A DNA stretch of 57,728 nucleotides from CAZSNT01 sp964607765 (GTDB taxonomy: Bacteria > Verrucomicrobiota > Lentisphaeria > Oligosphaerales > JABHEG01), in contig CAZSNT010000045.1 of NCBI GenBank assembly GCA_964607765.1, positions 1 to 57,728 on the forward strand, in the 5' to 3' direction. A program made the position numbers and the translations under genes. Below the pieces are notes generated by a model. The model had not been told where the DNA came from and did not search any database. It saw only the letters and a list, made by a program, of their open reading frames with translations. Shown piece by piece: positions 39,138-47,307 of the stretch. How positions within the stretch are numbered: position 1 is the first letter of the stretch; each line of letters opens with the position of its first letter.

Positions 39138-41126
39138 CTACTCGCGCCCTTCGATCAGCGCGTCCACCACACTCGGGTCGGCGAGCGTGCTGGTGTCGCC
39201 CAGCGTTTCCCTGTCCGTCACGCCTTCGGCGATCTTGCGCAGGATACGGCGCATGATCTTGCCGGAACGCGTCTTCGGCAGGGACGGCGCGAACTGCAGC
39301 TTGTCAGGCGACGCGATCGGACCGATCTCCTTACGCACGTGCATGACCAGCTCTCTCTTCAGCTCATCGCTCGGGTCCACGCCATCGACCAGCGTCACGT
39401 AGGCGTACAGGCCCTGGCCCTTGATGTCGTGCGGCATGGGCGCCACGGCGGCCTCGGCCACCTTGTCATGGCTGACCAGCGCGCTCTCGACCTCGGCGGT
39501 ACCGATACGGTGACCGGAGACGTTCACCACGTCATCGATGCGGCCCATCAGCCAGTAGTCGCCGTCCTCGTCGATGCGGCAGCCGTCACCGGTGAAGTAC
39601 AGATCGTTGTACATCGTGAAATAGGTCTCGATGAAGCGATCGTGGTCACCCCACATGGTGCGCATCATGCCGGGCCACGGCTTCTTGATGCAGAGCTTGC
39701 CGCCTTCATTCACGCCGCACTCGGTGCCGTCGTCTCGCAGTATGACCGGCTCGACGCCGAAGAAGGGACGGCTGGCGCTGCCGGGCTTCAGGGTGTGAGC
39801 GGCGGGCATCGGCGTGATCAGGAAACCGCCCGTCTCGGTCTGCCACCATGTGTCCACGATCGGACAGTTGCTGTGACCGACGTTCTCGTAGTACCACATC
39901 CACGCTTCCGGGTTGATCGGCTCACCGACCGAACCGAGAATCCGCAGCGAGCTCATGTCATACTTGGCCGGCCATTCGTCGCCCTGACGGATCAGTGCGC
40001 GGATAGCGGTCGGAGCCGTGTAGAACTGGGTGACCTTGAACTTCTCGATCATCTGCCAATAGCGACCGGCATCCGGGTAGAGCGGCGTGCTCTCGAACAT
40101 GACGCTCGTCGCCCCGTTGGTCAGCGGGCCGTAAACGATGTAGCTGTGGCCCGTGACCCAGCCAATGTCCGCCGCGCAGCAGTAGATGTCGTCTTCCTTG
40201 AGGTCGAAGATAACCTTGTGCGTGATCGCCACGTGCAACAGGTAACCACCCGTGGTGTGCACCACACCCTTGGGTTTGCCGGTCGAACCGGAGGTGTACA
40301 GAATGAACAGCGGGTCTTCCGCGTTCATGGGCTCGGCGGGACAGTCGGCCGAGGCAGCGGCCATCAGGTCCGCGTAGGGCAGATCCCGGCCTTCGACCAT
40401 ATTGCACGGTTCGTCGGTGCGACTGATCACCACAACCTTCTCGATGGTCGGTGTCTGAGTCAGCGCCTCGTCCGAGATCGCCTTCAGCGGCACGTTCTTG
40501 CCGGCACGCCGGGACACGTTCGCGGTGATCAGCACTTTACAGTCCGAATCGTTGATCCGGTCGCGCAATGCGTCGGCGCTGAAGCCGCCGAACACGATCG
40601 AATGGATCGCGCCGATGCGCGTACAGGCAAGCATCACGACGGGGAGCTCAGGGACCATGCCGAGATAGATGCAGACGCGGTCGCCTTTGCCGACGCCCAT
40701 GTCCTTGAGGATGTTCGCGAACTTACACACGTCGGTGTGCAGCTCTTTGTAGGTGATGTTCCGGTCTTCATCGATCTCATCGCCCTGCCAGATCAACGCG
40801 ACCTTGTCCTCGCGTTCCGTGCCAATGTGCTGATCCAGGCAGTTGTAGGACACATTCAGTTCGCCGTCCGCGAACCACGTGTGCTGGATCGTCTTGCCCT
40901 GGGTATCCCACGTGCATTCGCGGGCCTTGGTCGGGACCTTGAACCAGCTGATCATCTTCTCGGCCTGCTCGAGCCAGAAGCCGTCCGGGTCATTGACTGA
41001 CCGGTCGTACAACTCCTGGTACTGCTCGAGCGATCCGACGTGGGCGTCTGCCTGCATCGCCGCCGGCGGCGGGAAGGTCCGCCCCTCAGTCATCAACGAT
41101 TCCATCGAACGTTTTTCTTCAGCCAT
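39138..41126 (-). CDS. acsA: Acetyl-CoA synthetase, AMP-forming
   Basis: This 662-residue enzyme makes acetyl-CoA from acetate, ATP and CoA. Its motifs are YTSGSTGKPKG (about 269, AMP-binding), WWQTETGG (about 429), YFTGDGC (about 515) and the C-terminal PKTRSGKIMRRIL (about 622), whose Lys is the site acetylated by Pat and deacetylated by AcuC or sirtuins. The length is normal (about 650). The gene 13 kb upstream for an AcuC-like deacetylase could act on this Lys. It pairs with an OFA transporter gene. The other acetate enzyme of this window is ADP-forming, so the cell has both acetate routes. Confidence 0.95.
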   Translation of the reverse strand: MAEEKRSMESLMTEGRTFPPPAAMQADAHVGSLEQYQELYDRSVNDPDGFWLEQAEKMISWFKVPTKARECTWDTQGKTIQHTWFADGELNVSYNCLDQHIGTEREDKVALIWQGDEIDEDRNITYKELHTDVCKFANILKDMGVGKGDRVCIYLGMVPELPVVMLACTRIGAIHSIVFGGFSADALRDRINDSDCKVLITANVSRRAGKNVPLKAISDEALTQTPTIEKVVVISRTDEPCNMVEGRDLPYADLMAAASADCPAEPMNAEDPLFILYTSGSTGKPKGVVHTTGGYLLHVAITHKVIFDLKEDDIYCCAADIGWVTGHSYIVYGPLTNGATSVMFESTPLYPDAGRYWQMIEKFKVTQFYTAPTAIRALIRQGDEWPAKYDMSSLRILGSVGEPINPEAWMWYYENVGHSNCPIVDTWWQTETGGFLITPMPAAHTLKPGSASRPFFGVEPVILRDDGTECGVNEGGKLCIKKPWPGMMRTMWGDHDRFIETYFTMYNDLYFTGDGCRIDEDGDYWLMGRIDDVVNVSGHRIGTAEVESALVSHDKVAEAAVAPMPHDIKGQGLYAYVTLVDGVDPSDELKRELVMHVRKEIGPIASPDKLQFAPSLPKTRSGKIMRRILRKIAEGVTDRETLGDTSTLADPSVVDALIEGRE

Positions 41127-41574
41127 TTTTGGACCCTGTTTCCTTTCCTCTCGCCACGAAGACCAGAACTACCCGGATTGCGCCGACGCTCCAACCCCCG
41201 TGTTGCCCCGTGTTAGAGTCGTCGCCGCGTCAAAAACGAGGCGTTTAACGTAGCCAATCTCTCGCCGATTGCAAAGGCGTCGCGTGTTTTTGCGCACAGC
41301 ACGCGCGCGTTCTGATTGTCTTATAATAAGAGGGGCGGGGAGCGAAGAGCAAGGGGGTGCCCCCCTTCCCGCCAGGGGTGTAGGTCGTGTAGGTCGTATG
41401 CGTTGTATACCTCCCTGCGGTCGGGGGAGAGCGGGGGCCGGGGGCAAAGGCGGAGTTGCGGGCCCCGCCAACCCACAGTATGTTTGGCGGCGTGGAAGAG
41501 AGTGACCACGGGAGACACCGGGCTCGATGGACAGAAACCACGGCCGCGGTGCTGACATCTGGGTTGGATCAGCT
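41127..41574. other. Divergent regulatory gap between acsA and coaD
   Basis: This 448-base non-coding gap includes two small tandem repeats: CCCCGTGTT at 41196-41204 and 41206-41214, and GTGTAGGTC at 41378-41386 and 41387-41395. A TATAAT at 41322-41327 could be a -10 box, with no clear -35. Nothing protein-coding is convincing. Confidence 0.4.
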
Positions 41575-42069
41575 ATGGGAAAGACACGTACGGCGCTGTG
41601 TCCGGGCTCCTTCGATCCGGTTACCAACGGACATCTTGACGTCATCCGACGGGCGGCACGGCTGTTCGATCGGATCGTGGTCGCGGTGGGCCACAATCCG
41701 GCCAAGACACCGATCCTGAGCGTAGAAGAGCGCCTGCATCATCTGCGCTTGACCTGCGCGGATATCGAGAGGGTCGAGATCGCGTCGTTCTCGGGGCTGC
41801 TCACGCAGGCGGTCAAGGACTTCGATGCAGTCGCGGTTGTCCGAGGGCTGCGGGCGGTGTCCGACTTCGAGTGGGAGTTCCAGATGGCGTTGATGAATCG
41901 CGAGCTGTCCCCGGACTGCGAGACCATCTTCCTCATGCCCAGCCCGAAGTACTCCTTTGTCAGCTCCACCATGATCTGCCAGCTGGCGCGACTGCAGGGC
42001 AACATCCTGCCGTTTGTGCCTCCCGCGGTGGCCGAGGACCTGAAGAGGCGTTTCCAGAACGAGGGATAG
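41575..42069 (+). CDS. coaD: Phosphopantetheine adenylyltransferase
   Basis: CoaD adds AMP to 4'-phosphopantetheine in coenzyme A synthesis. The 164-residue protein has CPGSFDPVTNGHLDVI (about 8-23) with the nucleotidyltransferase TxGH motif, VVRGLRAVSDFEWEFQMALMN (about 88; cited here in outline) and the YSFVSSTMI segment (about 126) that binds adenylate. The usual length is about 160. The start is ATG 41575, because the family starts here; the ribosome binding site is weak. It heads the fatty-acid cluster, which depends on CoA and the acyl carrier's pantetheine arm. Confidence 0.95.
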   Translation: MGKTRTALCPGSFDPVTNGHLDVIRRAARLFDRIVVAVGHNPAKTPILSVEERLHHLRLTCADIERVEIASFSGLLTQAVKDFDAVAVVRGLRAVSDFEWEFQMALMNRELSPDCETIFLMPSPKYSFVSSTMICQLARLQGNILPFVPPAVAEDLKRRFQNEG

Positions 42070-42107
42070 CGGCCGCACAGGCCGCGCGACAGCCTGAGGT
42101 CAACCCC

Positions 42108-42605
42108 ATGGACCCGTGCCCTGACCTTCGCATCCCCATCGCTAACCTGCCGGTCGAGGGCGTCACTAAGTCGATTGTCGTGCAGTTCGCCGACCTCGAC
42201 GTTGACGAAACGCCGCGAATCCGCACGGACACGCCACTGACCGCGAGCCTGCACATTGCGCCGGTCAGCGGCGGGGTGTTGGCGACGGGCACGCTCAAGG
42301 CGGTCATCACCTGCGAATGCGATCGCTGCCTCAAACACTACGAGCTCAGTGTGGCCACCGCGGATGTCTGCCATTTTCTCGAGGGCATGCAGGAGCCGTT
42401 CATCGACTTGACGGAGGCCGTCCGAGAAGATATTTTAATAGCTTTTCCCCAGAGGTGTCTGTGCTCGCCGGAATGCAGAGGATTGTGTCCGGTCTGCGCT
42501 CACGACCTGAACACCGGGGCGTGTACTTGCGCAGGGACAGACGCCGCCAACGACACGTGGCAGGCGCTGGACGGGCTCGACCTGCGAGCCGAGCCGCCCG
42601 AGTAG
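42108..42605 (+). CDS. yceD: DUF177/YceD protein with Cys clusters
   Basis: This 165-residue protein has the DUF177 signature CECDRCL (about 66) and a C-terminal Cys-rich part, CLCSPECRGLCPVCAHDLN (about 122-140). YceD/DUF177 proteins sit upstream of rpmF in most bacteria and are linked to 23S rRNA processing and ribosome assembly, although the exact action is unclear. Here the order yceD-rpmF-plsX is kept. The start is the ATG at 42108, preceded by GAGG; the longer upstream reading has no ribosome binding site. Confidence 0.88.
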   Translation: MDPCPDLRIPIANLPVEGVTKSIVVQFADLDVDETPRIRTDTPLTASLHIAPVSGGVLATGTLKAVITCECDRCLKHYELSVATADVCHFLEGMQEPFIDLTEAVREDILIAFPQRCLCSPECRGLCPVCAHDLNTGACTCAGTDAANDTWQALDGLDLRAEPPE

Positions 42606-42625
42606 CACTCGCGGGCCCGCGGGTG
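42606..42625. other. Near-perfect 20-bp palindrome between yceD and rpmF
   Basis: CACTCGCGGGCCCGCGGGTG is palindromic except for one mismatch and sits directly after the yceD stop. No U-tract follows. It could be a weak attenuator or a binding site. Confidence 0.35.
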
Positions 42626-42716
42626 TTCGTGTCGAACGCGAGTCCCCGGCAGGCCGGCACCCGATCGTGCGGTACTGCCTTGTACCGGACTCTGTAACGA
42701 TCTGAAAGGCAATGAC

Positions 42717-42899
42717 ATGGCTGTCCAACAGTGCAAAGTCAGCAAGACACAGGTCCGCAACCGCAAGGGCGCGAACCGCTACCGCGGCCTGAAGCCGGGC
42801 GTGTGCCCCATGTGCGGCGCACCCAGGATGCCGCATCGTGTGTGTCGAAGCTGTGGCAACTACGGTGACCGACAAGTCATCACAGTCAAATCCGAGTAG
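42717..42899 (+). CDS. rpmF: 50S ribosomal protein L32
   Basis: This 60-residue ribosomal protein has the L32 pattern: a basic N-terminus (KVSKTQVRNRKGANR) and a four-Cys zinc ribbon, CPMC (about 30) and CRSC (about 43). It belongs to the large ribosomal subunit. The ribosome binding site GAAAGG precedes the ATG. The plsX start follows immediately after its stop, so they share an mRNA. Confidence 0.97.
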   Translation: MAVQQCKVSKTQVRNRKGANRYRGLKPGVCPMCGAPRMPHRVCRSCGNYGDRQVITVKSE

Positions 42900-43937
42900 A
42901 TGTTCAGAATAGCGGTAGATGCCATGGGTGGCGACTTCGCCCCCAAGGCGGTGATCGAAGGCGTCTGTGAGGCCTTGGAGACGCTGCCGGACGAGTCCCG
43001 TCTGTTCCTGGTTGGAGACCGGGACCGGATCGAGGCGGAACTGGTTCGCGTCGGCTGCGCAGATGACCCACGTCTGGGCATAAAGCACGCGTCTCAGGTC
43101 GTGGACATGCACGACTCGCCGGCGCAGGCCATCCGCAGCAAGCGCGACTCCTCGGTAAACGTGGCGGTCGGGCTGGCCAAGAAGGGCGAGGCGGACGCCG
43201 TCGTCAGTGCCGGCAGTACCGGGGCCGCTGTCGCCTCAACCGTGCTGCAGCTCAGAATGCTGCCCGGTATCGAACGGCCCGGCATCGCCGCGGTGTTCCC
43301 GTCGCCAACCGGCCACTTCGTGCTGCTGGACGCGGGCGCAACCGTCGACTGCAAGCCGGTACACCTGCTTCACTACGCGGTGATGGGCGACGTGTATGCG
43401 CGCCACATCCTCGGCTACGAAAGCCCGCGGATCGGTCTGCTCAATGTCGGCGGCGAGAAGAGCAAGGGCAACGAGCTGACCAAGGAGACGTTTCGCCTGC
43501 TGCGCCAGGTCCCCGATATCTCGTTCGTGGGCAACATCGAGGGACACGATCTGTTCGAGGACAGCGTCGATGTGGTCGTCTGCGACGGCTTTGTCGGCAA
43601 TGTCGTTCTCAAAACCAGCGAGAGCCTGGCAAATGCGCTCGGGCACATCCTGAAAAGGAGCCTGCAGAAAACGCCGCTGCGCAAAGCCGGCTACCTGCTG
43701 TCGCGCCAGGCGTATCAGGAATTGAAGCAGTTGAGTGATTATGCCGAGTACGGCGGCGCGCCGCTGCTGGGCGTGAACGGTGTGTGCATCATCGGACACG
43801 GCTCGTCGTCCCCGAAGGCCATTCGCAGCGCCATACGCGTGGCGGGGGAATTCGTCTCGCATCAGGTGAATCAACATATCGTCGAACGCGTGCAGGGCCT
43901 TGGACTGTCGGACGCACAGTCGCCGGCTGAGAAGTGA
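42900..43937 (+). CDS. plsX: Phosphate acyltransferase PlsX
   Basis: PlsX converts acyl-ACP plus phosphate to acyl-phosphate for phospholipid synthesis. The 345-residue protein has the family start IAVDAMGGDFAP, the GSTGAAVAS motif (about 103), LLNVGGEKSKGNE (about 180) and DGFVGNVVLK (about 228). The length is typical. The ATG touches the rpmF stop with no gap, so translation is likely coupled. It opens the fab cluster proper. Confidence 0.95.
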   Translation: MFRIAVDAMGGDFAPKAVIEGVCEALETLPDESRLFLVGDRDRIEAELVRVGCADDPRLGIKHASQVVDMHDSPAQAIRSKRDSSVNVAVGLAKKGEADAVVSAGSTGAAVASTVLQLRMLPGIERPGIAAVFPSPTGHFVLLDAGATVDCKPVHLLHYAVMGDVYARHILGYESPRIGLLNVGGEKSKGNELTKETFRLLRQVPDISFVGNIEGHDLFEDSVDVVVCDGFVGNVVLKTSESLANALGHILKRSLQKTPLRKAGYLLSRQAYQELKQLSDYAEYGGAPLLGVNGVCIIGHGSSSPKAIRSAIRVAGEFVSHQVNQHIVERVQGLGLSDAQSPAEK

Positions 43938-43993
43938 CCCATACCGAGAAGCTGCAGACTGCGTTGTGTCTGCAACACAGGAACTCCTCCATT

Positions 43994-44983
43994 ATGCCAC
44001 AATACGGAGTCCAGATTCGCGCTACCGGATCGTATGCGCCGGAACGTATCCTGACGAACCATGACCTGGAAAAGATGGTGGATACGTCCGATGAGTGGAT
44101 ACGTACCCGCACCGGCATCAGCGAACGTCACATCGCGGATCCCGATGAGCCGACGTCCGCGTTGGCCGCACACGCTGCGCGCCGGGCACTGGACGCAGCG
44201 GGAATGGGCCCGGAGGAGCTGCAACTGGTCATCGTCGGAACACTGTCCGGAGATGCCCTGATGCCCAACACCGGCTGCCACGTGCAGCAGCGGCTGGGCG
44301 CCATCAACGCCGCATGTTTCTCGCTCGAAGCCGCTTGCTCGGGATTCCTTTATGGGCTGCAGGCGGCCAGCGACATGATCCGGAGCGGCACGTTCGAGAA
44401 CGCGCTCGTCATCGGCGCTGAGAAGCTGTCAACCTACACAGACTGGACAGACCGGAACACGTGTGTGCTCTTCGGTGACGGCGCCGGAGCCGTGATCCTG
44501 CAACGCACGGACGCTGACAACGACGCTATTCTGGCGTCGCGACTCGGGGCGGATGGGCGCTACTCTGACCTGCTCTGCATCCCGGCCGGGGGCACGGCGC
44601 TGCCTCTCACGCACCAGCTGCTGGACGAGCGGATGAACTTCATCAAAATGCGGGGCAGGGAAGTGTTCAAGCTCGCGGTCAGCGCGATGGCCGAAACAAG
44701 CGAGGCAGTGCTGCAGGATGCAGGCGTCAGCATCGACGACGTGCGTTGGCTCGTACCGCACCAGGCAAATACACGCATCATCCTCGCGGTCGGCAAGCGG
44801 CTGAGTATTCCGGAGGAACGGGTCTTCATGAACCTGGAACGTTACGGCAATACCTCCGCGGCAACCATCCCGATCGCACTGGACGAAATTGTGTCTGGAG
44901 ACTTGGTTGAACGGGGCGATCACGTGCTGCTGACCGCTTTCGGCGGCGGCCTGACGTGGGGATCCGTGCTGGTTAAGTGGTAG
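43994..44983 (+). CDS. fabH: 3-oxoacyl-ACP synthase III
   Basis: FabH starts fatty-acid synthesis by condensing acetyl-CoA with malonyl-ACP. The 329-residue protein has the Cys of EAACSGFLYGL (about 117), His of VPHQANTRI (about 256) and Asn of YGNTSAAT (about 288), a complete triad. The ATG at 43994 with CAGGA upstream is preferred. A GTG at 43934 overlapping the plsX stop would add 20 residues that do not look like the family. The length fits either choice. Confidence 0.93.
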   Translation: MPQYGVQIRATGSYAPERILTNHDLEKMVDTSDEWIRTRTGISERHIADPDEPTSALAAHAARRALDAAGMGPEELQLVIVGTLSGDALMPNTGCHVQQRLGAINAACFSLEAACSGFLYGLQAASDMIRSGTFENALVIGAEKLSTYTDWTDRNTCVLFGDGAGAVILQRTDADNDAILASRLGADGRYSDLLCIPAGGTALPLTHQLLDERMNFIKMRGREVFKLAVSAMAETSEAVLQDAGVSIDDVRWLVPHQANTRIILAVGKRLSIPEERVFMNLERYGNTSAATIPIALDEIVSGDLVERGDHVLLTAFGGGLTWGSVLVKW

Positions 44984-45055
44984 ACACCGCCCCGGATTCC
45001 TCGCTGTTCGATCCACCGAACGCTCACTTACTGTATAGAATAGGGAGTAACTCAG

Positions 45056-45985
45056 ATGGCCAAACGATTGGGCTTCATGTTTGCCGGTCAAGGTGCGCAG
45101 TTTGTCGGTATGGGCCAGGACATCGCCGGGAACTCGGCGGCTGCCCGGGCGTTGTTCGAGCAGGGCGATGCGGCGCTGGGGCGGGGCCTCTCGCAGATGT
45201 GTTTCACCGGGCCCATGGAAAGCCTGACCGAAACGCGGAACTGCCAGCCGGCCATCTACACCATGTCGCTGGCTTGCCTGGAAGCGTTCCGTGAACAGAT
45301 GCCGGGCGTCGAGCCCGTGGCCTGTGGCGGACTCAGTCTCGGTGAGTTCTCCGCCCTGACGGCGGCCGGAGCCCTGGGTTTCGAAGCGGGCCTCAAACTG
45401 GTGGCGCGTCGCGGCGAACTCATGGGCGAGGCCTGCCGGGCAAGTGACGGCGCGATGGCTGCGGTCATCAGCGCGGAGCCGGCTCTGGTGGAGCGGATCT
45501 GCGCAGAGAATGACATTGATGTAGCCAACTACAACTGCCCCGGACAGATCGTGATCAGCGGCAGCCGCCCCGGCGTGGAAGCCGCTGTGACCGCGCTGCA
45601 GGACGCCGGCGTCTCGCGAGTCATCCTCCTGAACGTAGACGGCGCTTTCCATTCCCGGCTCATGGCGCCCGCCGCTGAAGCGTTCGCAGCCGTGCTCGAG
45701 GACGTGACGATCGGTACACCCGCCTGCCCCGTAGCGCAGAACGTCGCCGGGGGCTTGGTCACGTGCCCGGAAGCCATCAAGAAGAACGTCGAGCTGCAGG
45801 TTACTGGTAGCGTTCGGTGGGAAGGCTGCGTCCGGGCCATGATTGAGGCCGGGGCGGAAGCTCTGATCGAGTTCGGGCCCGGCAAGGTCCTGTCCGGATT
45901 CATGCGCCGGATCGACAGGAAGTTCCCCACGTTCAACATCGCCGGCAGTGACGACCTCGAGAAGGTCATTGCGCAGGTAAGCTGA
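45056..45985 (+). CDS. fabD: Malonyl-CoA-ACP transacylase
   Basis: FabD moves malonyl from CoA to ACP. The 309-residue protein has the GQGAQ motif (about 11), the nucleophile Ser in GGLSLGEF (about 91), the substrate-binding Arg in VARRGELM (about 116) and the catalytic His in GAFHSRLM (about 200). The common GHSLGE has Leu in place of His; this variant is seen in other bacteria. The ribosome binding site GGGAG is 8 bases before the ATG. It follows fabH after 72 bases, with a TATAGAAT-like stretch near 45034 that may add a promoter. Confidence 0.93.
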   Translation: MAKRLGFMFAGQGAQFVGMGQDIAGNSAAARALFEQGDAALGRGLSQMCFTGPMESLTETRNCQPAIYTMSLACLEAFREQMPGVEPVACGGLSLGEFSALTAAGALGFEAGLKLVARRGELMGEACRASDGAMAAVISAEPALVERICAENDIDVANYNCPGQIVISGSRPGVEAAVTALQDAGVSRVILLNVDGAFHSRLMAPAAEAFAAVLEDVTIGTPACPVAQNVAGGLVTCPEAIKKNVELQVTGSVRWEGCVRAMIEAGAEALIEFGPGKVLSGFMRRIDRKFPTFNIAGSDDLEKVIAQVS

Positions 45986-46039
45986 CCGGCGCGTCACGGA
46001 TGGCGCAGGTGTACGTCGCGAGGGCGAGGACGAAGGCAG

Positions 46040-46083
46040 GTCACGTATCACGCGGGCCACGCATCACACATCACACGTCACAA
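46040..46083 (+). repeat. RTCACRN heptad array upstream of fabG
   Basis: Units GTCACGT (46040-46046) and ATCACGC (46047-46053) are followed, after a 2-base slip, by GCCACGC, ATCACAC, ATCACAC and GTCACAA (to 46083). The fabG ribosome binding site and ATG (46100) come next. It is the same unit as 14608-14649 and the complement of 31093-31141. Confidence 0.65.
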
Positions 46084-46099
46084 GACCTGGAGGGTCACC

Positions 46100-46840
46100 A
46101 TGAAACTCGAAGGCAAAGTTGCAGTCGTCACAGGTGGGGCGCGTGGCATCGGCAGATCGATCTGTGAGAAGCTCGCGGCGGAGGGGGCCAAGCTGGCCGT
46201 CGTCGACATCTTGGCCGAAGTCGCCGAAGCAACGGCTGCAGAGTTCCGCACCCGCGGAATTGACGCGGACGCCTTCGCGGCTGACGTCTCAAGCGGGGAT
46301 GATGTGGGCCGCATGGTCGGCGACGTGCTGGCCCGCTTCGGTCAGATCGACATCCTGGTAAACAATGCGGGGATCACTCGTGACAATCTGCTGATCCGGA
46401 TGAAGGAGGAAGACTGGGACCTGGTGCTGACGGTCAATCTGAAGGGCACGTTCAACGCCACCAAGGCAGTCGCCAGACCCATGATGAAGGCCAGGTCCGG
46501 CAAGATCATCAACATCGCCTCCGTGGTCGGGGTGATGGGTAATGCGGGCCAGGCCAACTACAGCGCGTCGAAAGCCGGCGTCATCGGACTGACCAAGACG
46601 GCGGCCAAGGAACTGGCGTCCCGCAATATCACGGTCAACGCTGTTGCTCCAGGGTACATCATGACCGACATGACCGAGAAGCTCTCGGACGCCGCCAAGG
46701 ATGCATTCCTCACCGTGATCCCGCTGGCACGGGGCGGCACGCCTGAGGATGTGGCCAGCGTTGTCTGTTTTCTGGCCAGCGCCGACGCGGACTACATCAC
46801 AGGGCAGACGATCCATGTGGACGGCGGCATGGTGATGTGA
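46100..46840 (+). CDS. fabG: 3-oxoacyl-ACP reductase
   Basis: FabG reduces 3-oxoacyl-ACP with NADPH. The 246-residue short-chain dehydrogenase has VVTGGARGIGRSI (about 9-21), NNAGITRDNLL (about 87), the catalytic Ser region and YSASKAGVIGLTK (about 154), and a typical end. The ribosome binding site GGAGGG lies before the ATG. The heptad array sits just upstream. Confidence 0.96.
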   Translation: MKLEGKVAVVTGGARGIGRSICEKLAAEGAKLAVVDILAEVAEATAAEFRTRGIDADAFAADVSSGDDVGRMVGDVLARFGQIDILVNNAGITRDNLLIRMKEEDWDLVLTVNLKGTFNATKAVARPMMKARSGKIINIASVVGVMGNAGQANYSASKAGVIGLTKTAAKELASRNITVNAVAPGYIMTDMTEKLSDAAKDAFLTVIPLARGGTPEDVASVVCFLASADADYITGQTIHVDGGMVM

Positions 46841-46974
46841 AGATTGTGGCGGACAGCATTTGCATTGGCCGTCGTTTGGTGTGAAATTACGTCATTATAT
46901 GTACCTAATCGTCTGCCTTTCTCTTTCCAGGAGAAGTAGAAGGGTAAGGCCCACACAACCACGGGAGGGTCGAG
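46841..46974 (+). promoter_or_regulatory. AT-rich leader of acpP
   Basis: The 134-base gap before acpP contains the AT-rich stretch TTACGTCATTATATG (46887-46901), unlike the surrounding GC-rich DNA. Highly expressed acpP often has its own promoter, and this is the likely site, although clear spacing of -35 and -10 boxes is not seen. Confidence 0.35.
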
Positions 46975-47211
46975 ATGTCTTCGACTGCTGAGAGAGTGCG
47001 CGAGATCATCATCGAGCAACTGGGAGTGAACGCGGAACAGGTCGTCCCCGAAGCGAAGTTCGTGGAGGATCTCGGCGCCGATTCGCTCGACACGGTCGAA
47101 CTGGTGATGGCTCTGGAGGAAGAGTTTGGGGCGGAGATTCCTGACGAAGAGGCCGAGAAGCTCGTGACCGTCGGGGATGCCATCACGTACATCGAGAAAC
47201 TCAAAGGTTAA
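46975..47211 (+). CDS. acpP: Acyl carrier protein
   Basis: This 78-residue acidic protein carries growing acyl chains on a phosphopantetheine attached to the Ser of GADSLDTVELVM (about 35-46). Its sequence and length match the family almost throughout. The ribosome binding site GGGAGG precedes the ATG. An intrinsic terminator follows the stop, which would give a short acpP transcript. Confidence 0.97.
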   Translation: MSSTAERVREIIIEQLGVNAEQVVPEAKFVEDLGADSLDTVELVMALEEEFGAEIPDEEAEKLVTVGDAITYIEKLKG

Positions 47212-47232
47212 GACCATCAGCTTGACAACCTC

Positions 47233-47275
47233 GGGTCACATCACCGGTTCTCGCTGGTATGTGGCCCTTGTTTTT
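47233..47275 (+). terminator. Intrinsic terminator after acpP
   Basis: GGGTCACATCACCGG (47233-47247) can pair with CTGGTATGTGGCCC (47254-47267) in an interrupted stem with a short loop, followed by TTGTTTTT (47268-47275). The stem plus U-tract is the standard Rho-independent form. It sits 21 bases after the acpP stop and 33 before fabF, so it likely sets acpP mRNA excess over fabF. Confidence 0.65.
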
Positions 47276-47307
47276 CCAGCTGCTACGCGGGACGACAGAG
47301 GAGAGTC

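Noticed and set aside
39084..41000. Long plus-strand frame opposite acsA
   Set aside because: The minus frame is a textbook acetyl-CoA synthetase; the opposite frame is a composition shadow.
41322..41327. TATAAT as the coaD promoter
   Set aside because: No -35 at correct spacing, and it lies about 250 bases from the start codon.
45320..45345. GLSLGE instead of GHSLGE in FabD as a lost active site
   Set aside because: The nucleophile Ser, Arg and His are present and the Leu variant is known in active FabD proteins.
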